The notes beneath the pieces are model-generated. The model did not search any database. It was given only the letters and a program-made list of their open reading frames with translations, and was not told the origin of the DNA. Of a stretch of DNA of 64,000 bases, positions 51,149 to 60,720 are shown piece by piece. This DNA is from Chengkuizengella axinellae (GTDB taxonomy: Bacteria > Bacillota > Bacilli > Paenibacillales > KCTC-33759): positions 62,001 to 126,000 of the forward strand of contig NZ_JAVAMP010000001.1 of assembly GCF_030730905.1 (NCBI RefSeq), given 5' to 3'. The stretch's first letter is position 1. Each line of letters starts with the position of its first letter. The translations under genes and the position numbers were made by a program.

Positions 51149-54100
51149 ATGATGAAAAAAATCTGCACCATTGGTTTAATTTATTTTATGGCAGTATTTA
51201 CGGTATTAACATCTTTTGCAGCTCCCATTAGTTTAGTTAACGCGGAAGATGGTACGGAAGAGATTGTTGTTGTGGATGCTAATTTTAATGAAGATGTAGT
51301 TGGCGGCGCTCCATCAGGTTTTGATGTCTCAGAAGGAGGAGGTACAGTTACTGTTGTTGAAACAGAAGCTTCTAATCGAATTGTGTTTTTAGATGATACA
51401 AGTGATTCAACCAATGTAGCATTAAGCACAAACTTTGAAGCATTGGGAAATTTGGTAACTGTAGATATGAAGTTTATGCAGCCTTCATATACGAGTTCAA
51501 CAAAGGTAGCTAGATTAAAAGGGAAAGGTCAAGCAGCTGTCATCATTGAAACAAAAAAGGTGGATGATGTAAACAGCATCACTTATCGCCATTCAGGTGA
51601 TACATATGAGCCATTGATTTCAGTGGAGGACGGTGTTTGGTATGATATTCAGATTGTATCTGATATAGCCGAACAATCAGCAGATGTATACATCAACGGC
51701 GAGCTGAAAATCGAAAATGCTCCATTTTATAAAGCAGCAGAACAAATTGATTTCTTTGAAAGTTTTACACCTAATAGTAGTACTAAGGGTCATCAAGTAG
51801 ATGATATTGTTATTCAAGGTTTTCCAGCAGGATCAGATGATGGAGGAGGAGATGACGGAGGAAATCCACCATCAGAGGAAGGGATTTATGAGGCAGAGTA
51901 TGCAGTAGGTTCAGGCACAATCGTAGATAACAAACATCCTGGATACACTGGAGAGGGATTCGTTGACTTCAATCCAAATCAACCTGGGGGATATTTAGAA
52001 TGGACAGTTGAAGTGGCTGCAGCAGATGAATATAATCTTGGTTTCAGATATTCACATGGTAAAGACGATAATCGTCCAGCAGAAATTCAAGTGAATGGAG
52101 AAGTAGTTGAAGCAGTTCTTGAGTTTCCTTCCACAGGTGATTATACAAATTATAAATATGTGGGTGTAAATGTAGAACTGGGTGAAGGACAGCATGTCAT
52201 TCGCTTGACAGGAACTGGTCCAGACGGCGGTGCAAATATTGATCATTTACGCGTGATTGATTCGGATTTAATAGATGAAGAAGAACCGGAAATTGTAACA
52301 GAAGAAGTGGAACTATCCGAATTATTGGATGATTCTATGATTACAAAATTGGTTGAAGATAACGTTTTACTTCAAGGAGAAAGAGATCTAACTCAGGATA
52401 TTACAAGGGTAGAGTTTATGGCTCTAATTAATAATTTATTTGGTTTTTCCGCTGAAGAAACTTATAAAGGAATTGAAGTGAAGGAGCAAGTTTGGGAGAT
52501 TTCCACTGAAGAATGGGCATCTTATGTATTAGAAACAGCACAGGCTGCTGGATATATTGATAGTGATCAAGATGGTGAGATTAGACCAGATGAACCAATT
52601 ACGAGAAAAGAACTGGCCGCGGTCATTAATCAATTGCTTGACCTAAATGAAAATTCTCAATCAGATCAAAGCGATGGTTCTATCGGTGTTCTCATTTCTG
52701 AAGGAATTTTGGTACCTCAGTCAGGTGGAGGATTCGGTGCGAACAAACCACTTTCCTATCAAGAAGCGTTGGAAATCATAGAGCGAGTTGCTGAGCGATT
52801 GATTGTCCCTTATGAAGAGACTGTTGTAGTCGATGCTAATTTCAATGCAGATGTTTTAGGAAGTGCTCCTGCAGGTTTTGATGTTGATGAAGCAGGTGGT
52901 ACTGTCACTGTAGTGGAAACGGATGATATAAATTATAGTGTGTTTTTAGATGATACGAGTGATTCTACAAATGTAGATTTGAGCACAAGTTTTGAAGCTT
53001 TAGGCCATAAGGTTACCTTGGATATGAAATTTATGCAGCCATCCTACACGAGCTCTACGAAGGTTGTTAGGTTGAAGGGGGATGGAGATGTTGCTGTTGT
53101 ATTAGAAACGAAAAAGGTAAACGATGTAAATAGTATTTCATATCGTCATTCAGATGATTCACATGAGCCTTTAATCGCAGCTGAAAGTGGTGTTTGGTAC
53201 GATATACAAGTGATCGCAGATATCGGATCACAAACGGCAGATGTATTGATCAATGGTGAGCTGAAAATTGAAAATGCTCCATTTTACAAATCAGCTAATC
53301 AAATCGACTACTTTGAAAGCTATTCGCCAAATAGCAGTACAAAAGGACATGTTGTAGATGATATTGTCATTAAAGGAACATTATTATCTGAGCTGAAAGA
53401 ACCTGAATTTGTGCATATTGCAAGGGCGGAAGCTATTTCAGAAGAATTAGTATTAGTTGCATTGAATGGAACCTTTGAAAACTTTGATGTACAGGATATT
53501 AAACTTAGTACTTCTACTGCAAGTTGGAGCAGTCTTTACAATGTATTAGATCATAATTTAGCTGTTGATAAAGCAGCTGTTACAGAAGATATATTCGGTA
53601 ACACGCTACTTGTCCTTCATACATTGGATCAATTAGGTGAAGGTGCCACTTATTTCGAAGATGAAAGCCAAGTTTTCACTGGGGATCTAGATGCGGCAAT
53701 ATTACAGGCAGATCATTTAATGACGTGGCAGATGGATCATGGCGGTTGGACAAAAAGCATGGAAGATAAATATATTCGTCCTTGGGACGGTGTAGAAAAG
53801 CGTTCTACACAGTTAGGTCCAGATGGTGAAACGGAGTTAGGTAGTATTGATAATGATGCTACTGTAAAAGAAATTCGATTCATATCTGAAGTATATAGAG
53901 AAACGAATGAAGATCAATATAAAGAAAGTGTACAAAAAGGAATTGATTTCTTATTAACCATGCAGTATGAAACAGGAGGGTTTCCTCAGGTTTACCCAGA
54001 ACGTGGAAACGAAGGGGAAATTATTCAATATTCTAATGATGTAACCTTTAATGATGATGCGATGGTGAATGTATTGGAGTTGTTTGATGATATTCTGAAT

Positions 54101-54748
54101 GAAGCCTATCCATTTGATAATGGAATTGTAGATGAAGAGGTTAAAATGCAATTACAGGCTTCGTTAGATTCAGCAATAGATTATATATTAAATGCACAAA
54201 TAGAAGTAAATGGGAAATTAACGGCTTGGTGTGCTCAACATGATCCATTCACATATGAGCCAACAGGTGCCCGTACTTACGAACATCCATCCATATCTGG
54301 TTCAGAGTCGGTTGGTATTGTGAAGTTTCTAATGGCTATCGACAATCCAAGTGATGAAGTAACAAATGCTGTAAAAAGTGCATTAGAATGGTTTGATGAA
54401 GTGAAACTTGAAGGAATTCGATATATTAGTGCCGATCCTAATGGTGAGTATTTTGTAGAAGATCCTAATGCAGTGACTTGGTACAGATTTTATGACCTTG
54501 AGACGATGGAACCCATTTTCTCTGGACGTGATGGAGTGATCAAAAGAACGATTCAAGAAATAGAGCAGGAAAGAAGAGACGGGTATTCTTGGGGAGGCGG
54601 TTATGCCAATTCCTTATTGGAAACAGCAACAACAACTGGATATTACGTAGGTAAAGTTTACGCAAGAGTAGATGCATCAGAATCTATTGATGTAAATGGA
54701 AGAACATTAAAAGAAGATGAAATTAAGCAAGTGACGGATGGAATGTAA
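51149..54748 (+). CDS. Secreted multidomain pectate lyase (PL10) with SLH anchor and repeated modules
   Basis: A 1199-aa exported protein. Signal peptide (residues 1-32, MMKKICTIG... ending near LVNAED). Beta-sandwich module 1, residues about 38-227; carbohydrate-binding module (CBM6/35-like), about 247-371; three SLH-type repeats, about 394-554 (ITRVEFMALI, ITRKELAAVI); module 2, about 558-741, a close copy of module 1; PL10 catalytic domain, about 844-1190, with DHGGWTK, GSIDNDATVKEI, TGGFPQVYPERG and RFYDLETMEPIFSGRDG. PL10 cleaves polygalacturonate by beta-elimination with Ca2+. The SLH repeats suggest attachment to the cell wall. AAGGAGG precedes ATG 51149. Confidence 0.85.
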   Translation: MMKKICTIGLIYFMAVFTVLTSFAAPISLVNAEDGTEEIVVVDANFNEDVVGGAPSGFDVSEGGGTVTVVETEASNRIVFLDDTSDSTNVALSTNFEALGNLVTVDMKFMQPSYTSSTKVARLKGKGQAAVIIETKKVDDVNSITYRHSGDTYEPLISVEDGVWYDIQIVSDIAEQSADVYINGELKIENAPFYKAAEQIDFFESFTPNSSTKGHQVDDIVIQGFPAGSDDGGGDDGGNPPSEEGIYEAEYAVGSGTIVDNKHPGYTGEGFVDFNPNQPGGYLEWTVEVAAADEYNLGFRYSHGKDDNRPAEIQVNGEVVEAVLEFPSTGDYTNYKYVGVNVELGEGQHVIRLTGTGPDGGANIDHLRVIDSDLIDEEEPEIVTEEVELSELLDDSMITKLVEDNVLLQGERDLTQDITRVEFMALINNLFGFSAEETYKGIEVKEQVWEISTEEWASYVLETAQAAGYIDSDQDGEIRPDEPITRKELAAVINQLLDLNENSQSDQSDGSIGVLISEGILVPQSGGGFGANKPLSYQEALEIIERVAERLIVPYEETVVVDANFNADVLGSAPAGFDVDEAGGTVTVVETDDINYSVFLDDTSDSTNVDLSTSFEALGHKVTLDMKFMQPSYTSSTKVVRLKGDGDVAVVLETKKVNDVNSISYRHSDDSHEPLIAAESGVWYDIQVIADIGSQTADVLINGELKIENAPFYKSANQIDYFESYSPNSSTKGHVVDDIVIKGTLLSELKEPEFVHIARAEAISEELVLVALNGTFENFDVQDIKLSTSTASWSSLYNVLDHNLAVDKAAVTEDIFGNTLLVLHTLDQLGEGATYFEDESQVFTGDLDAAILQADHLMTWQMDHGGWTKSMEDKYIRPWDGVEKRSTQLGPDGETELGSIDNDATVKEIRFISEVYRETNEDQYKESVQKGIDFLLTMQYETGGFPQVYPERGNEGEIIQYSNDVTFNDDAMVNVLELFDDILNEAYPFDNGIVDEEVKMQLQASLDSAIDYILNAQIEVNGKLTAWCAQHDPFTYEPTGARTYEHPSISGSESVGIVKFLMAIDNPSDEVTNAVKSALEWFDEVKLEGIRYISADPNGEYFVEDPNAVTWYRFYDLETMEPIFSGRDGVIKRTIQEIEQERRDGYSWGGGYANSLLETATTTGYYVGKVYARVDASESIDVNGRTLKEDEIKQVTDGM

Positions 54749-54752
54749 TAAA

Positions 54753-54810
54753 CACCCAAAAAAGTGAAGAGAAACATCGTGGCAAATTCCGATTACTTTT
54801 TCGGGGCCCA
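54753..54810 (-). repeat. GC-rich palindromic intergenic repeat, family B, inverted copy
   Basis: On the minus strand: GGGCCCCGAAAAAGTAATCG ... CTTCACTTTTTTGGGTG, matching copy b at 3059-3117 in both ends and length. Confidence 0.6.
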
Positions 54811-54846
54811 TTTGATCCTAGAAGATGGTCTGGAATTGCTAGAAAA

Positions 54847-54878
54847 TGAAGCTCCTCCTATGGGGGGAGGAGCTTTCC
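54847..54878 (+). terminator. Hairpin after pectate lyase gene
   Basis: GAAGCTCCTCC / GGAGGAGCTTTC arms with a short loop; strong GC stem, then a T-rich stretch. Probably ends the pectate lyase transcript. Confidence 0.7.
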
Positions 54879-54910
54879 ACATTTTTAAATGAAATAAGGA
54901 GGTAGTATTT

Positions 54911-55747
54911 ATGGCTATAGAAGTAAGGCATGCTAGTCATCCTGAGGATGTGAAGCAATTTGATACGAATAAGTTAAGAGAACGTTTTTTAATTGAGGAT
55001 TTATTTGTGAGTGACCAAGTTAATATGGTATACAGCCATTATGATCGTATGATTGTTGGTGGTGCTCAACCTGTTGATGAAACACTAACTTTAGATGAAG
55101 AAGATACTTTAAAAACAGAGTTTTTTCTTGAAAGACGTGAAATTGGATTTATTAATATTGGTGGTTTAGCTGTACTAGAGATAGATGGTGAGAGTTATGA
55201 ACTTTCACGTTTAGATGCTCTTTACGTTGGTAAAGGGAAAGAACAGGTGAAATTGAGCAGTATTGATCCGAATCAACCAGCAAAATTATACTTTTGTTCA
55301 TGTCCTGCACATGAAAAACTTCCAATACAAAAGGCAACAATAGAGAATGCCAACCCTTTGAATTTAGGTTCTAAAGATGCTTGTAATGAACGAACGATAT
55401 ATCAATATATCCATGAAGGTGGATTGCAAAGCTGTCAATTAATGCTTGGTTTAACCATTTTAAAATTAGGAAGCATATGGAATACAATGCCTGCACATCT
55501 ACATGATAGAAGAATGGAAGCTTATTTATATTTTGATCTAGAAGAACAGGCTAGAGTGCTCCATTTAATGGGGGAACCTAATGAAACTCGTCATATCATC
55601 GTGAAGAATGAACAGGCAGTTATCTCTCCAAGCTGGTCTATTCATTCTGGCTCAGGCACTAGCAACTATTCTTTTATCTGGGCAATGGCAGGTGAAAATT
55701 ATACGTTTAAAGACATGGATATGGTGAACATAGAAGATTTGAAGTAA
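54911..55747 (+). CDS. kduI: 5-keto-4-deoxyuronate isomerase
   Basis: A 278-aa double-cupin enzyme of normal KduI length. MPAHLHDRRMEAYLYFDL carries the metal-binding histidines and glutamate. It converts 5-keto-4-deoxyuronate (from unsaturated galacturonate) to 2,5-diketo-3-deoxygluconate. ATG follows AAGGAGG; kduD follows 30 bp later. Confidence 0.93.
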   Translation: MAIEVRHASHPEDVKQFDTNKLRERFLIEDLFVSDQVNMVYSHYDRMIVGGAQPVDETLTLDEEDTLKTEFFLERREIGFINIGGLAVLEIDGESYELSRLDALYVGKGKEQVKLSSIDPNQPAKLYFCSCPAHEKLPIQKATIENANPLNLGSKDACNERTIYQYIHEGGLQSCQLMLGLTILKLGSIWNTMPAHLHDRRMEAYLYFDLEEQARVLHLMGEPNETRHIIVKNEQAVISPSWSIHSGSGTSNYSFIWAMAGENYTFKDMDMVNIEDLK

Positions 55748-55777
55748 TAATTAGATTGAAACGAGGTGTTCATTTAT

Positions 55778-56533
55778 ATGGTTACATATGATTTAACTGG
55801 TAAAATTGCAATGGTCACAGGAGCAGGTCGAGGTTTAGGCAAGGCGATGGCGGTTGGTATGGCACAAGCTGGGGCAGATGTTGTACTTTTAACTAATAGA
55901 ACACCAGCTGAGGTAGTAAAGCAGGAGATTGAGGATTTAGGAAGAAAAGCTTCCATTGTTGTTGCTGATTTGGGGGATAAAGAGAAAACAGAATTAGCAG
56001 CTAAGGAAGCGATAGCTGCATTTGGGCAAGTGGATATTCTGATTAACAATGCGGGTATCATCCGTAGAGCACCGGCAGCAGAACATGCATATGAAGATTG
56101 GGAAGCGGTTATGAATGCAAATACGAACTCTATATTTTTATTAAGCCAAATCCTGGGTAGAGAAATGATAGATAGAGGTTATGGAAAAATCATCAACATT
56201 GCTTCTATGCTTTCTTTCCAAGGAGGCATCACGGTTCCAGGTTATACTGCAAGTAAACATGCAGTAGCCGGTTTGACCAAGGCCCTTTCAAATGAATGGG
56301 CATCCAAAGGATTACAGGTAAATGCGATTGCTCCAGGATATATGAGTACAGATAATACGGAGGCACTTCGAAATGACGAAAATCGCAATCGTCAAATTTT
56401 AGATCGAATTCCAGCAGGTCGATGGGGAACCCCAGAAGACCTTGTTGGTGCAGCACTTTTTCTTGCATCTTCAGCATCCGGCTATGTGAATGGTCATATT
56501 CTTTGTGTAGATGGTGGTTGGATGAATAGATAG
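55778..56533 (+). CDS. kduD: 2-dehydro-3-deoxy-D-gluconate 5-dehydrogenase
   Basis: A 251-aa SDR. TGAGRGLGKAMA binds NAD(H), NNAGI follows, and YTASKHAVAG carries the catalytic YxxxK. It reduces 2,5-diketo-3-deoxygluconate to KDG. Identity rests on placement directly after kduI and on the KduD-like APGYMSTDNTEALRND loop. GTG 55766 is in frame, but ATG 55778 with GAGGTG upstream fits better. Confidence 0.9.
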   Translation: MVTYDLTGKIAMVTGAGRGLGKAMAVGMAQAGADVVLLTNRTPAEVVKQEIEDLGRKASIVVADLGDKEKTELAAKEAIAAFGQVDILINNAGIIRRAPAAEHAYEDWEAVMNANTNSIFLLSQILGREMIDRGYGKIINIASMLSFQGGITVPGYTASKHAVAGLTKALSNEWASKGLQVNAIAPGYMSTDNTEALRNDENRNRQILDRIPAGRWGTPEDLVGAALFLASSASGYVNGHILCVDGGWMNR

Positions 56534-56545
56534 AGGAGGTTTGTT

Positions 56546-57673
56546 ATGCGATTGGTTCGTGTAGGCATCATTGGTTTAGGATTAATGGGTACTCGATACG
56601 TTAAATATTTTGAGGAAGGAAAAGTGGATGGAGCAACTTTAACTGCAGTAGTAACTTCTCGTAAAGAACAAAGAGATTGGGTGAATGAAACATTCAACAA
56701 TAATGTAGATGTATACAAAAATCTAGATGAGCTGATTGCAAGCGGAAAAGTAGATGCTATTATCGTTGCAACACCTCATTATCATCATCCTGCTGCAGCA
56801 ATACAAGCATTTCAAGCTGGATACCATGTGTTAATTGAAAAACCTGCTGGTGTCTATACGAAGCAAGTTAGAGAGATGAATGAAACTGCTTTAAAATCGG
56901 GCAAAGTTTTTGGTATTATGTACAATCAACGAACGAATCCGTTGTATATGAAATTAAGGGATATCATTCAGTCAGGAGAACTTGGGGAAATTTATCGAAC
57001 GAATTGGACGGTTTCGAATTGGTTTCGAACACAAAGCTATTATGATGCTGTGTCTTGGAGATCCAGTTGGAATACAGATGGTGGGGGCGTTCTTATGAAT
57101 CAAAGTCCTCATCAACTTGACTTATGGCAATGGACAACGGGGATGATACCTAAAAGGATTCGTGCTTTTTGTCATTTTGGTAAATATCACAATATTGAAG
57201 TTGAAGATGATGTTACAGCATATGTTGAATACGAAAATGGGGCAACAGGTGTTTTTATCACTAGTACAGGAGAGGCACCAGGGACGAATCGTTATGAGAT
57301 TTCAGGTACACAGGGTAAAATCGTGATTGAAAACAATAAACTATCCTTTTGGCGATTGAGAGAATCTACCTATGAATTTAATGAACGGTATAAAGATGGA
57401 GGATTTAGTAAACCTGAATGTTGGGAATGCGAGATCCCTATTCAGGGAGAAGCTAAGGATGGACATTTAGAAGTGATAGTGGACTGGATCGATTCTATTA
57501 GAAATAGAACACCATTACTTTCTCCTGGAGAAGAGGGCATGAAAGGATTGATGATGGCAAATGCAATGTTATTGTCAACTTGGACTGATAACTGGGTTGA
57601 ACTTCCTATAGATGAGGATTTATTTTATGAATACTTAATAAAAAAAATAAAAAGCTCTGAACAGAAGGAGTGA
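56546..57673 (+). CDS. Gfo/Idh/MocA-family oxidoreductase 1
   Basis: A 375-aa oxidoreductase. GIIGLGLMGTRY binds NAD(P) and LIEKPAG carries the conserved EKP lysine; QSPHQLDLWQW in the C-terminal domain is the usual substrate-site histidine region. Such enzymes oxidise or reduce hydroxyls of sugars or inositols. It lies between kduD and a second Gfo/Idh gene, so a galacturonate derivative is a likely substrate, but none is assigned. ATG after AGAGGAGG. Confidence 0.82.
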   Translation: MRLVRVGIIGLGLMGTRYVKYFEEGKVDGATLTAVVTSRKEQRDWVNETFNNNVDVYKNLDELIASGKVDAIIVATPHYHHPAAAIQAFQAGYHVLIEKPAGVYTKQVREMNETALKSGKVFGIMYNQRTNPLYMKLRDIIQSGELGEIYRTNWTVSNWFRTQSYYDAVSWRSSWNTDGGGVLMNQSPHQLDLWQWTTGMIPKRIRAFCHFGKYHNIEVEDDVTAYVEYENGATGVFITSTGEAPGTNRYEISGTQGKIVIENNKLSFWRLRESTYEFNERYKDGGFSKPECWECEIPIQGEAKDGHLEVIVDWIDSIRNRTPLLSPGEEGMKGLMMANAMLLSTWTDNWVELPIDEDLFYEYLIKKIKSSEQKE

Positions 57674-57678
57674 GTGTC

Positions 57679-58794
57679 ATGGTAGAACCCATTAAGTTTA
57701 GTCTAATTGGTGGAGGGTTTCGTGCACAATTTTATTTGAGAATAGCTCAAGCCTTACCTGAACAATTTGTTGTATCGGGAATGGTGGTTAGAGATGAAAT
57801 AAAAGGAAAGAAAATGGAAAATCAGTGGAACGTTGTTACTTATCGGACCATGGATGAATTACTTCAAAATGAATCTCCAAATTTTACAGTTTTGTGTGTG
57901 AACAGAAAGGCTAGTCTAGACTATTTATTTGATTTGGCTCACCGTGAAATTCCTGTACTAGCAGAAACACCCCCTGCACCTGATTTAAATGGTTTAATAG
58001 CTATATCAGAGTTATTGAAACGAGGAGCAAAGATCCAAGTTGCAGAACAATATGTTTTTCAACCGATGCATGCAGCTTATTTAAAAGTTATTGAGTCAGG
58101 AAGATTAGGGAATGTAAACGAAGCGACTGTTTCTGTATCTCATGCCTATCATGGAATAAGCATGATTCGTAAAATGCTGGGAATTGGTTGTGAAAAAGCA
58201 AAAATACAAGCGATGCGTTTTCAATCTCCTTGGATATCTGGCCCCAATAGAAAAGGTCCTCCTGAAACAGAAAAAATCGAGATGTCTAAAAGAGATATAG
58301 CTTGGATCAGGTTCGGAGATAAATTAGGGATTTATGATTTTACAAAGGATCAGCACAGGTCATGGATTCGTTCTAATTCTATTTCATTAAGAGGGGAGCG
58401 CGGAGAGATATTTGATGATCAATTGAATGTGCTTGAAGATTATAAAACTCCCCTTCATTTAGATTTTAAGAGAGTGAACAAAGGTGAGCAAGGGAATTTA
58501 GAGGGATATTTCCTAGATGGTATTATAGCTGGTGAAAAATGGGTGTACAAAAATCCATTTGCGCCAGCACGATTATTTGATGATGAAATTGCGATTGCCA
58601 CTTGCTTAATAAAGATGGCTGATTATATCTCTGGAGGATCAGAATTCTATAGTTTAGCTGAAGCGGCACAGGATCATTATTTAGGCTTGTTGGTTGAGCA
58701 AGCGATTGCGACTGAAAGCGTTGTGATTTCAGCTAAACAGCCTTGGCATGAATATATGAAACATAAAATACTATCAAACAATTCAAGCTTATGA
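57679..58794 (+). CDS. Gfo/Idh/MocA-like protein 2 with altered EKP motif
   Basis: A 371-aa protein with the same two-domain architecture. The N-terminal FSLIGGGFRAQFYL is a looser nucleotide motif, and the position of EKP reads AETPPAPDL, so the conserved lysine is missing. This suggests changed chemistry or a non-catalytic partner to the preceding gene. GGEQG-like and C-terminal regions continue the fold. GTG 57670 is in frame, but ATG 57679 after AAGGAG is preferred; the genes are then separated by 5 bp. Terminator at 58806. Confidence 0.75.
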   Translation: MVEPIKFSLIGGGFRAQFYLRIAQALPEQFVVSGMVVRDEIKGKKMENQWNVVTYRTMDELLQNESPNFTVLCVNRKASLDYLFDLAHREIPVLAETPPAPDLNGLIAISELLKRGAKIQVAEQYVFQPMHAAYLKVIESGRLGNVNEATVSVSHAYHGISMIRKMLGIGCEKAKIQAMRFQSPWISGPNRKGPPETEKIEMSKRDIAWIRFGDKLGIYDFTKDQHRSWIRSNSISLRGERGEIFDDQLNVLEDYKTPLHLDFKRVNKGEQGNLEGYFLDGIIAGEKWVYKNPFAPARLFDDEIAIATCLIKMADYISGGSEFYSLAEAAQDHYLGLLVEQAIATESVVISAKQPWHEYMKHKILSNNSSL

Positions 58795-58805
58795 TAAAAT
58801 GAACA

Positions 58806-58857
58806 CAACGAACATTATCAAACATATAAACACGTTTGTTTATGTTCGTTTTTTTTG
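58806..58857 (+). terminator. Terminator of the kduID operon
   Basis: AACGAACAT / ATGTTCGTT outer arms with an inner CAAAC/GTTTG stem, then T8. Confidence 0.85.
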
Positions 58858-58888
58858 TAGGGATAGTTAGGGGGATTAATATTTTTTT

Positions 58889-59647
58889 ATGCTTGCAGGT
58901 GAAAGACAACAAAAAATATTAGATTTGATACAAACGAATGGTTCAGTAAAAGTTTCTCAAATAAGTACGATGTTTCAAGTGACAGAAAAAACAATTCGTG
59001 AGGATTTAGAAAAGTTAGAAAAGAGACAGCTACTAAAGCGAATTCATGGTGGGGCAATATCGATCCATAAACAAATAAATATTTTGACTGAAGAACAGTC
59101 TATAAACAACATGTTGAGTGAGAAAGAAGCAATTGCTGAAGCAGCATTGAAGCACATTCGACCAAATGATATTATTGCTCTCGATGCTGGCAGTACCTCG
59201 CTTGAAATCGCTAAAAAATTGGAGATATTTCCGTTGACTGTTGTAACAAATGACTTGATGATTATTCGAGAGCTGTGTCTTCGTGATGAGATTCGATTGG
59301 TTGTACCCGGCGGTTATAAACAAAGTAATATGTTGATCCATAATGATAACACAGAATGGATTGAACAGTTAAACATTCATAAATTATTTTTAACAACATC
59401 AGGAATACATCTAGAGTTTGGATTATCCATTTTCAATAAAAGCTTGATTCCTCTAAAAAAAGCTTTGCTTAAGGCTTCTAAAGAAGTGATTTGCATAGCT
59501 GATCATAGAAAGTTTAATAAGGGGGCATTATTTACTTTCGCTGCTTTGGAGGAAGTAAACTTATTCATTACGGATGAAGGCGTGCAACCTTCAGTACATA
59601 AAGAATTATTATTTAATCAGAAACTAGAAATTGCCACAACAACATGA
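58889..59647 (+). CDS. DeoR-family transcriptional regulator
   Basis: A 252-aa repressor. The N-terminal QQKILDLIQTNGSVKVSQIS helix-turn-helix with TIREDLEKLEKR and RIHGGA is typical of DeoR, and the C-terminal domain is the phosphosugar-binding DeoRC fold (LDAGSTSLEIAK). It stands just before kdgK, kdgA and uxaA, so it probably responds to a phosphorylated intermediate such as KDPG. The ribosome site AGGGGGA is 14 nt from ATG, unusually far; a start from another codon is possible. Confidence 0.83.
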   Translation: MLAGERQQKILDLIQTNGSVKVSQISTMFQVTEKTIREDLEKLEKRQLLKRIHGGAISIHKQINILTEEQSINNMLSEKEAIAEAALKHIRPNDIIALDAGSTSLEIAKKLEIFPLTVVTNDLMIIRELCLRDEIRLVVPGGYKQSNMLIHNDNTEWIEQLNIHKLFLTTSGIHLEFGLSIFNKSLIPLKKALLKASKEVICIADHRKFNKGALFTFAALEEVNLFITDEGVQPSVHKELLFNQKLEIATTT

Positions 59648-59705
59648 AGCAACTCATTATAACAAACAAACTGTAATGATATGAAAAAAAGGAGGAGAAT
59701 CTATA

Positions 59706-60659
59706 ATGAATAAACAGTTAGAGGTCATCACCTTTGGCGAGAGCATGGGGCTGTTTACCCCTCCATCAGATAAAACATTAGAAACAGCAACACAGTATTT
59801 TCGTTCATTCGGTGGAGCAGAAAGTAATGTTGCTATTGGTTTAGCAAGATTAGGGCACTCCGTTGGATGGTTTTCAAGGTTAGGTCATGACCCTCTAGGT
59901 GTATCTATAAAGAAAACCTTAAGAGGTGAAAATATTGATGTTTCTAAAGTGAAATTGATTGAAGGAACTCCAACCGGTTTTATGATGCGCCATATCAAAA
60001 CAGGTAGAGTTGAAGTCTTTTATCATCGAAAATCATCTGCTGCCAGTATGATGGAACCAGTTGATGTAGATGAACAATATATAAAACAGGCACAAGTTTT
60101 ACATATTACAGGAATTACCCCTTCGCTTAGTTCATCCTGTCGTGAAACGGTATTCCATGCAGTTCAAATTGCGAAACAAAATGGAGTTAAAGTCTGTTTT
60201 GATCCTAATTTAAGATTAAAGTTATGGAGCCTAGAAGAAGCTCGCTCAACATTGCTTCCGCTTATGGAAATAGCAGATTATTTTCTTCCAGGGTTAGAAG
60301 AGTTAGAGTTATTATTTGAGACTAGCGATTGGAATATGATTCAAGATAGACTAAAGAATTTAGAAGCTACATCGATTGTAAAAGGTGGAAAAGGCATAAA
60401 TTATGTTGTTTCTAAGGATGACACCAGTGAAGTACCGTATGAATTAGCCAATAAAGTGGTTGATACCATCGGTGCTGGGGATGCCTTTTGTGCTGGGTTT
60501 TTATCAGGAATACTAAAAGGATTATCTCCAGAAAAAGCAGTGGAAAGAGCTCATTTAAATGCATCTGTTGTCATTCAAGATCATGGTGATTGGGAACCTT
60601 TACCTGAAGCTGAAATAATAGATCAGTTATTATCAAAACAACATTTTGTAGAAAGATAA
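59706..60659 (+). CDS. kdgK: 2-keto-3-deoxygluconate kinase
   Basis: A 317-aa PfkB-family sugar kinase. FGGAESNVAIGLARLG near the N-terminus and DTIGAGDAFCAGF near the C-terminus (catalytic Asp) are the family signatures. GFMMRHIKTGRVEVFYHRK fits KDG kinases. It phosphorylates KDG to KDPG. Followed by kdgA. ATG after AAAAGGAGGAG. Confidence 0.9.
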   Translation: MNKQLEVITFGESMGLFTPPSDKTLETATQYFRSFGGAESNVAIGLARLGHSVGWFSRLGHDPLGVSIKKTLRGENIDVSKVKLIEGTPTGFMMRHIKTGRVEVFYHRKSSAASMMEPVDVDEQYIKQAQVLHITGITPSLSSSCRETVFHAVQIAKQNGVKVCFDPNLRLKLWSLEEARSTLLPLMEIADYFLPGLEELELLFETSDWNMIQDRLKNLEATSIVKGGKGINYVVSKDDTSEVPYELANKVVDTIGAGDAFCAGFLSGILKGLSPEKAVERAHLNASVVIQDHGDWEPLPEAEIIDQLLSKQHFVER

Positions 60660-60667
60660 TAAACTTA

Positions 60668-60682
60668 CCCACATTTTGTGGG
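60668..60682. other. Short hairpin between kdgK and kdgA
   Basis: CCCACATTTTGTGGG, a perfect inverted repeat followed by ACCCGAAAC; it resembles the GGGNCCCGAAA start of the family B repeat only weakly. Confidence 0.35.
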
Positions 60683-60720
60683 ACCCGAAACAAAATTCGT
60701 AGAGTTGGAGCGAACAATAA

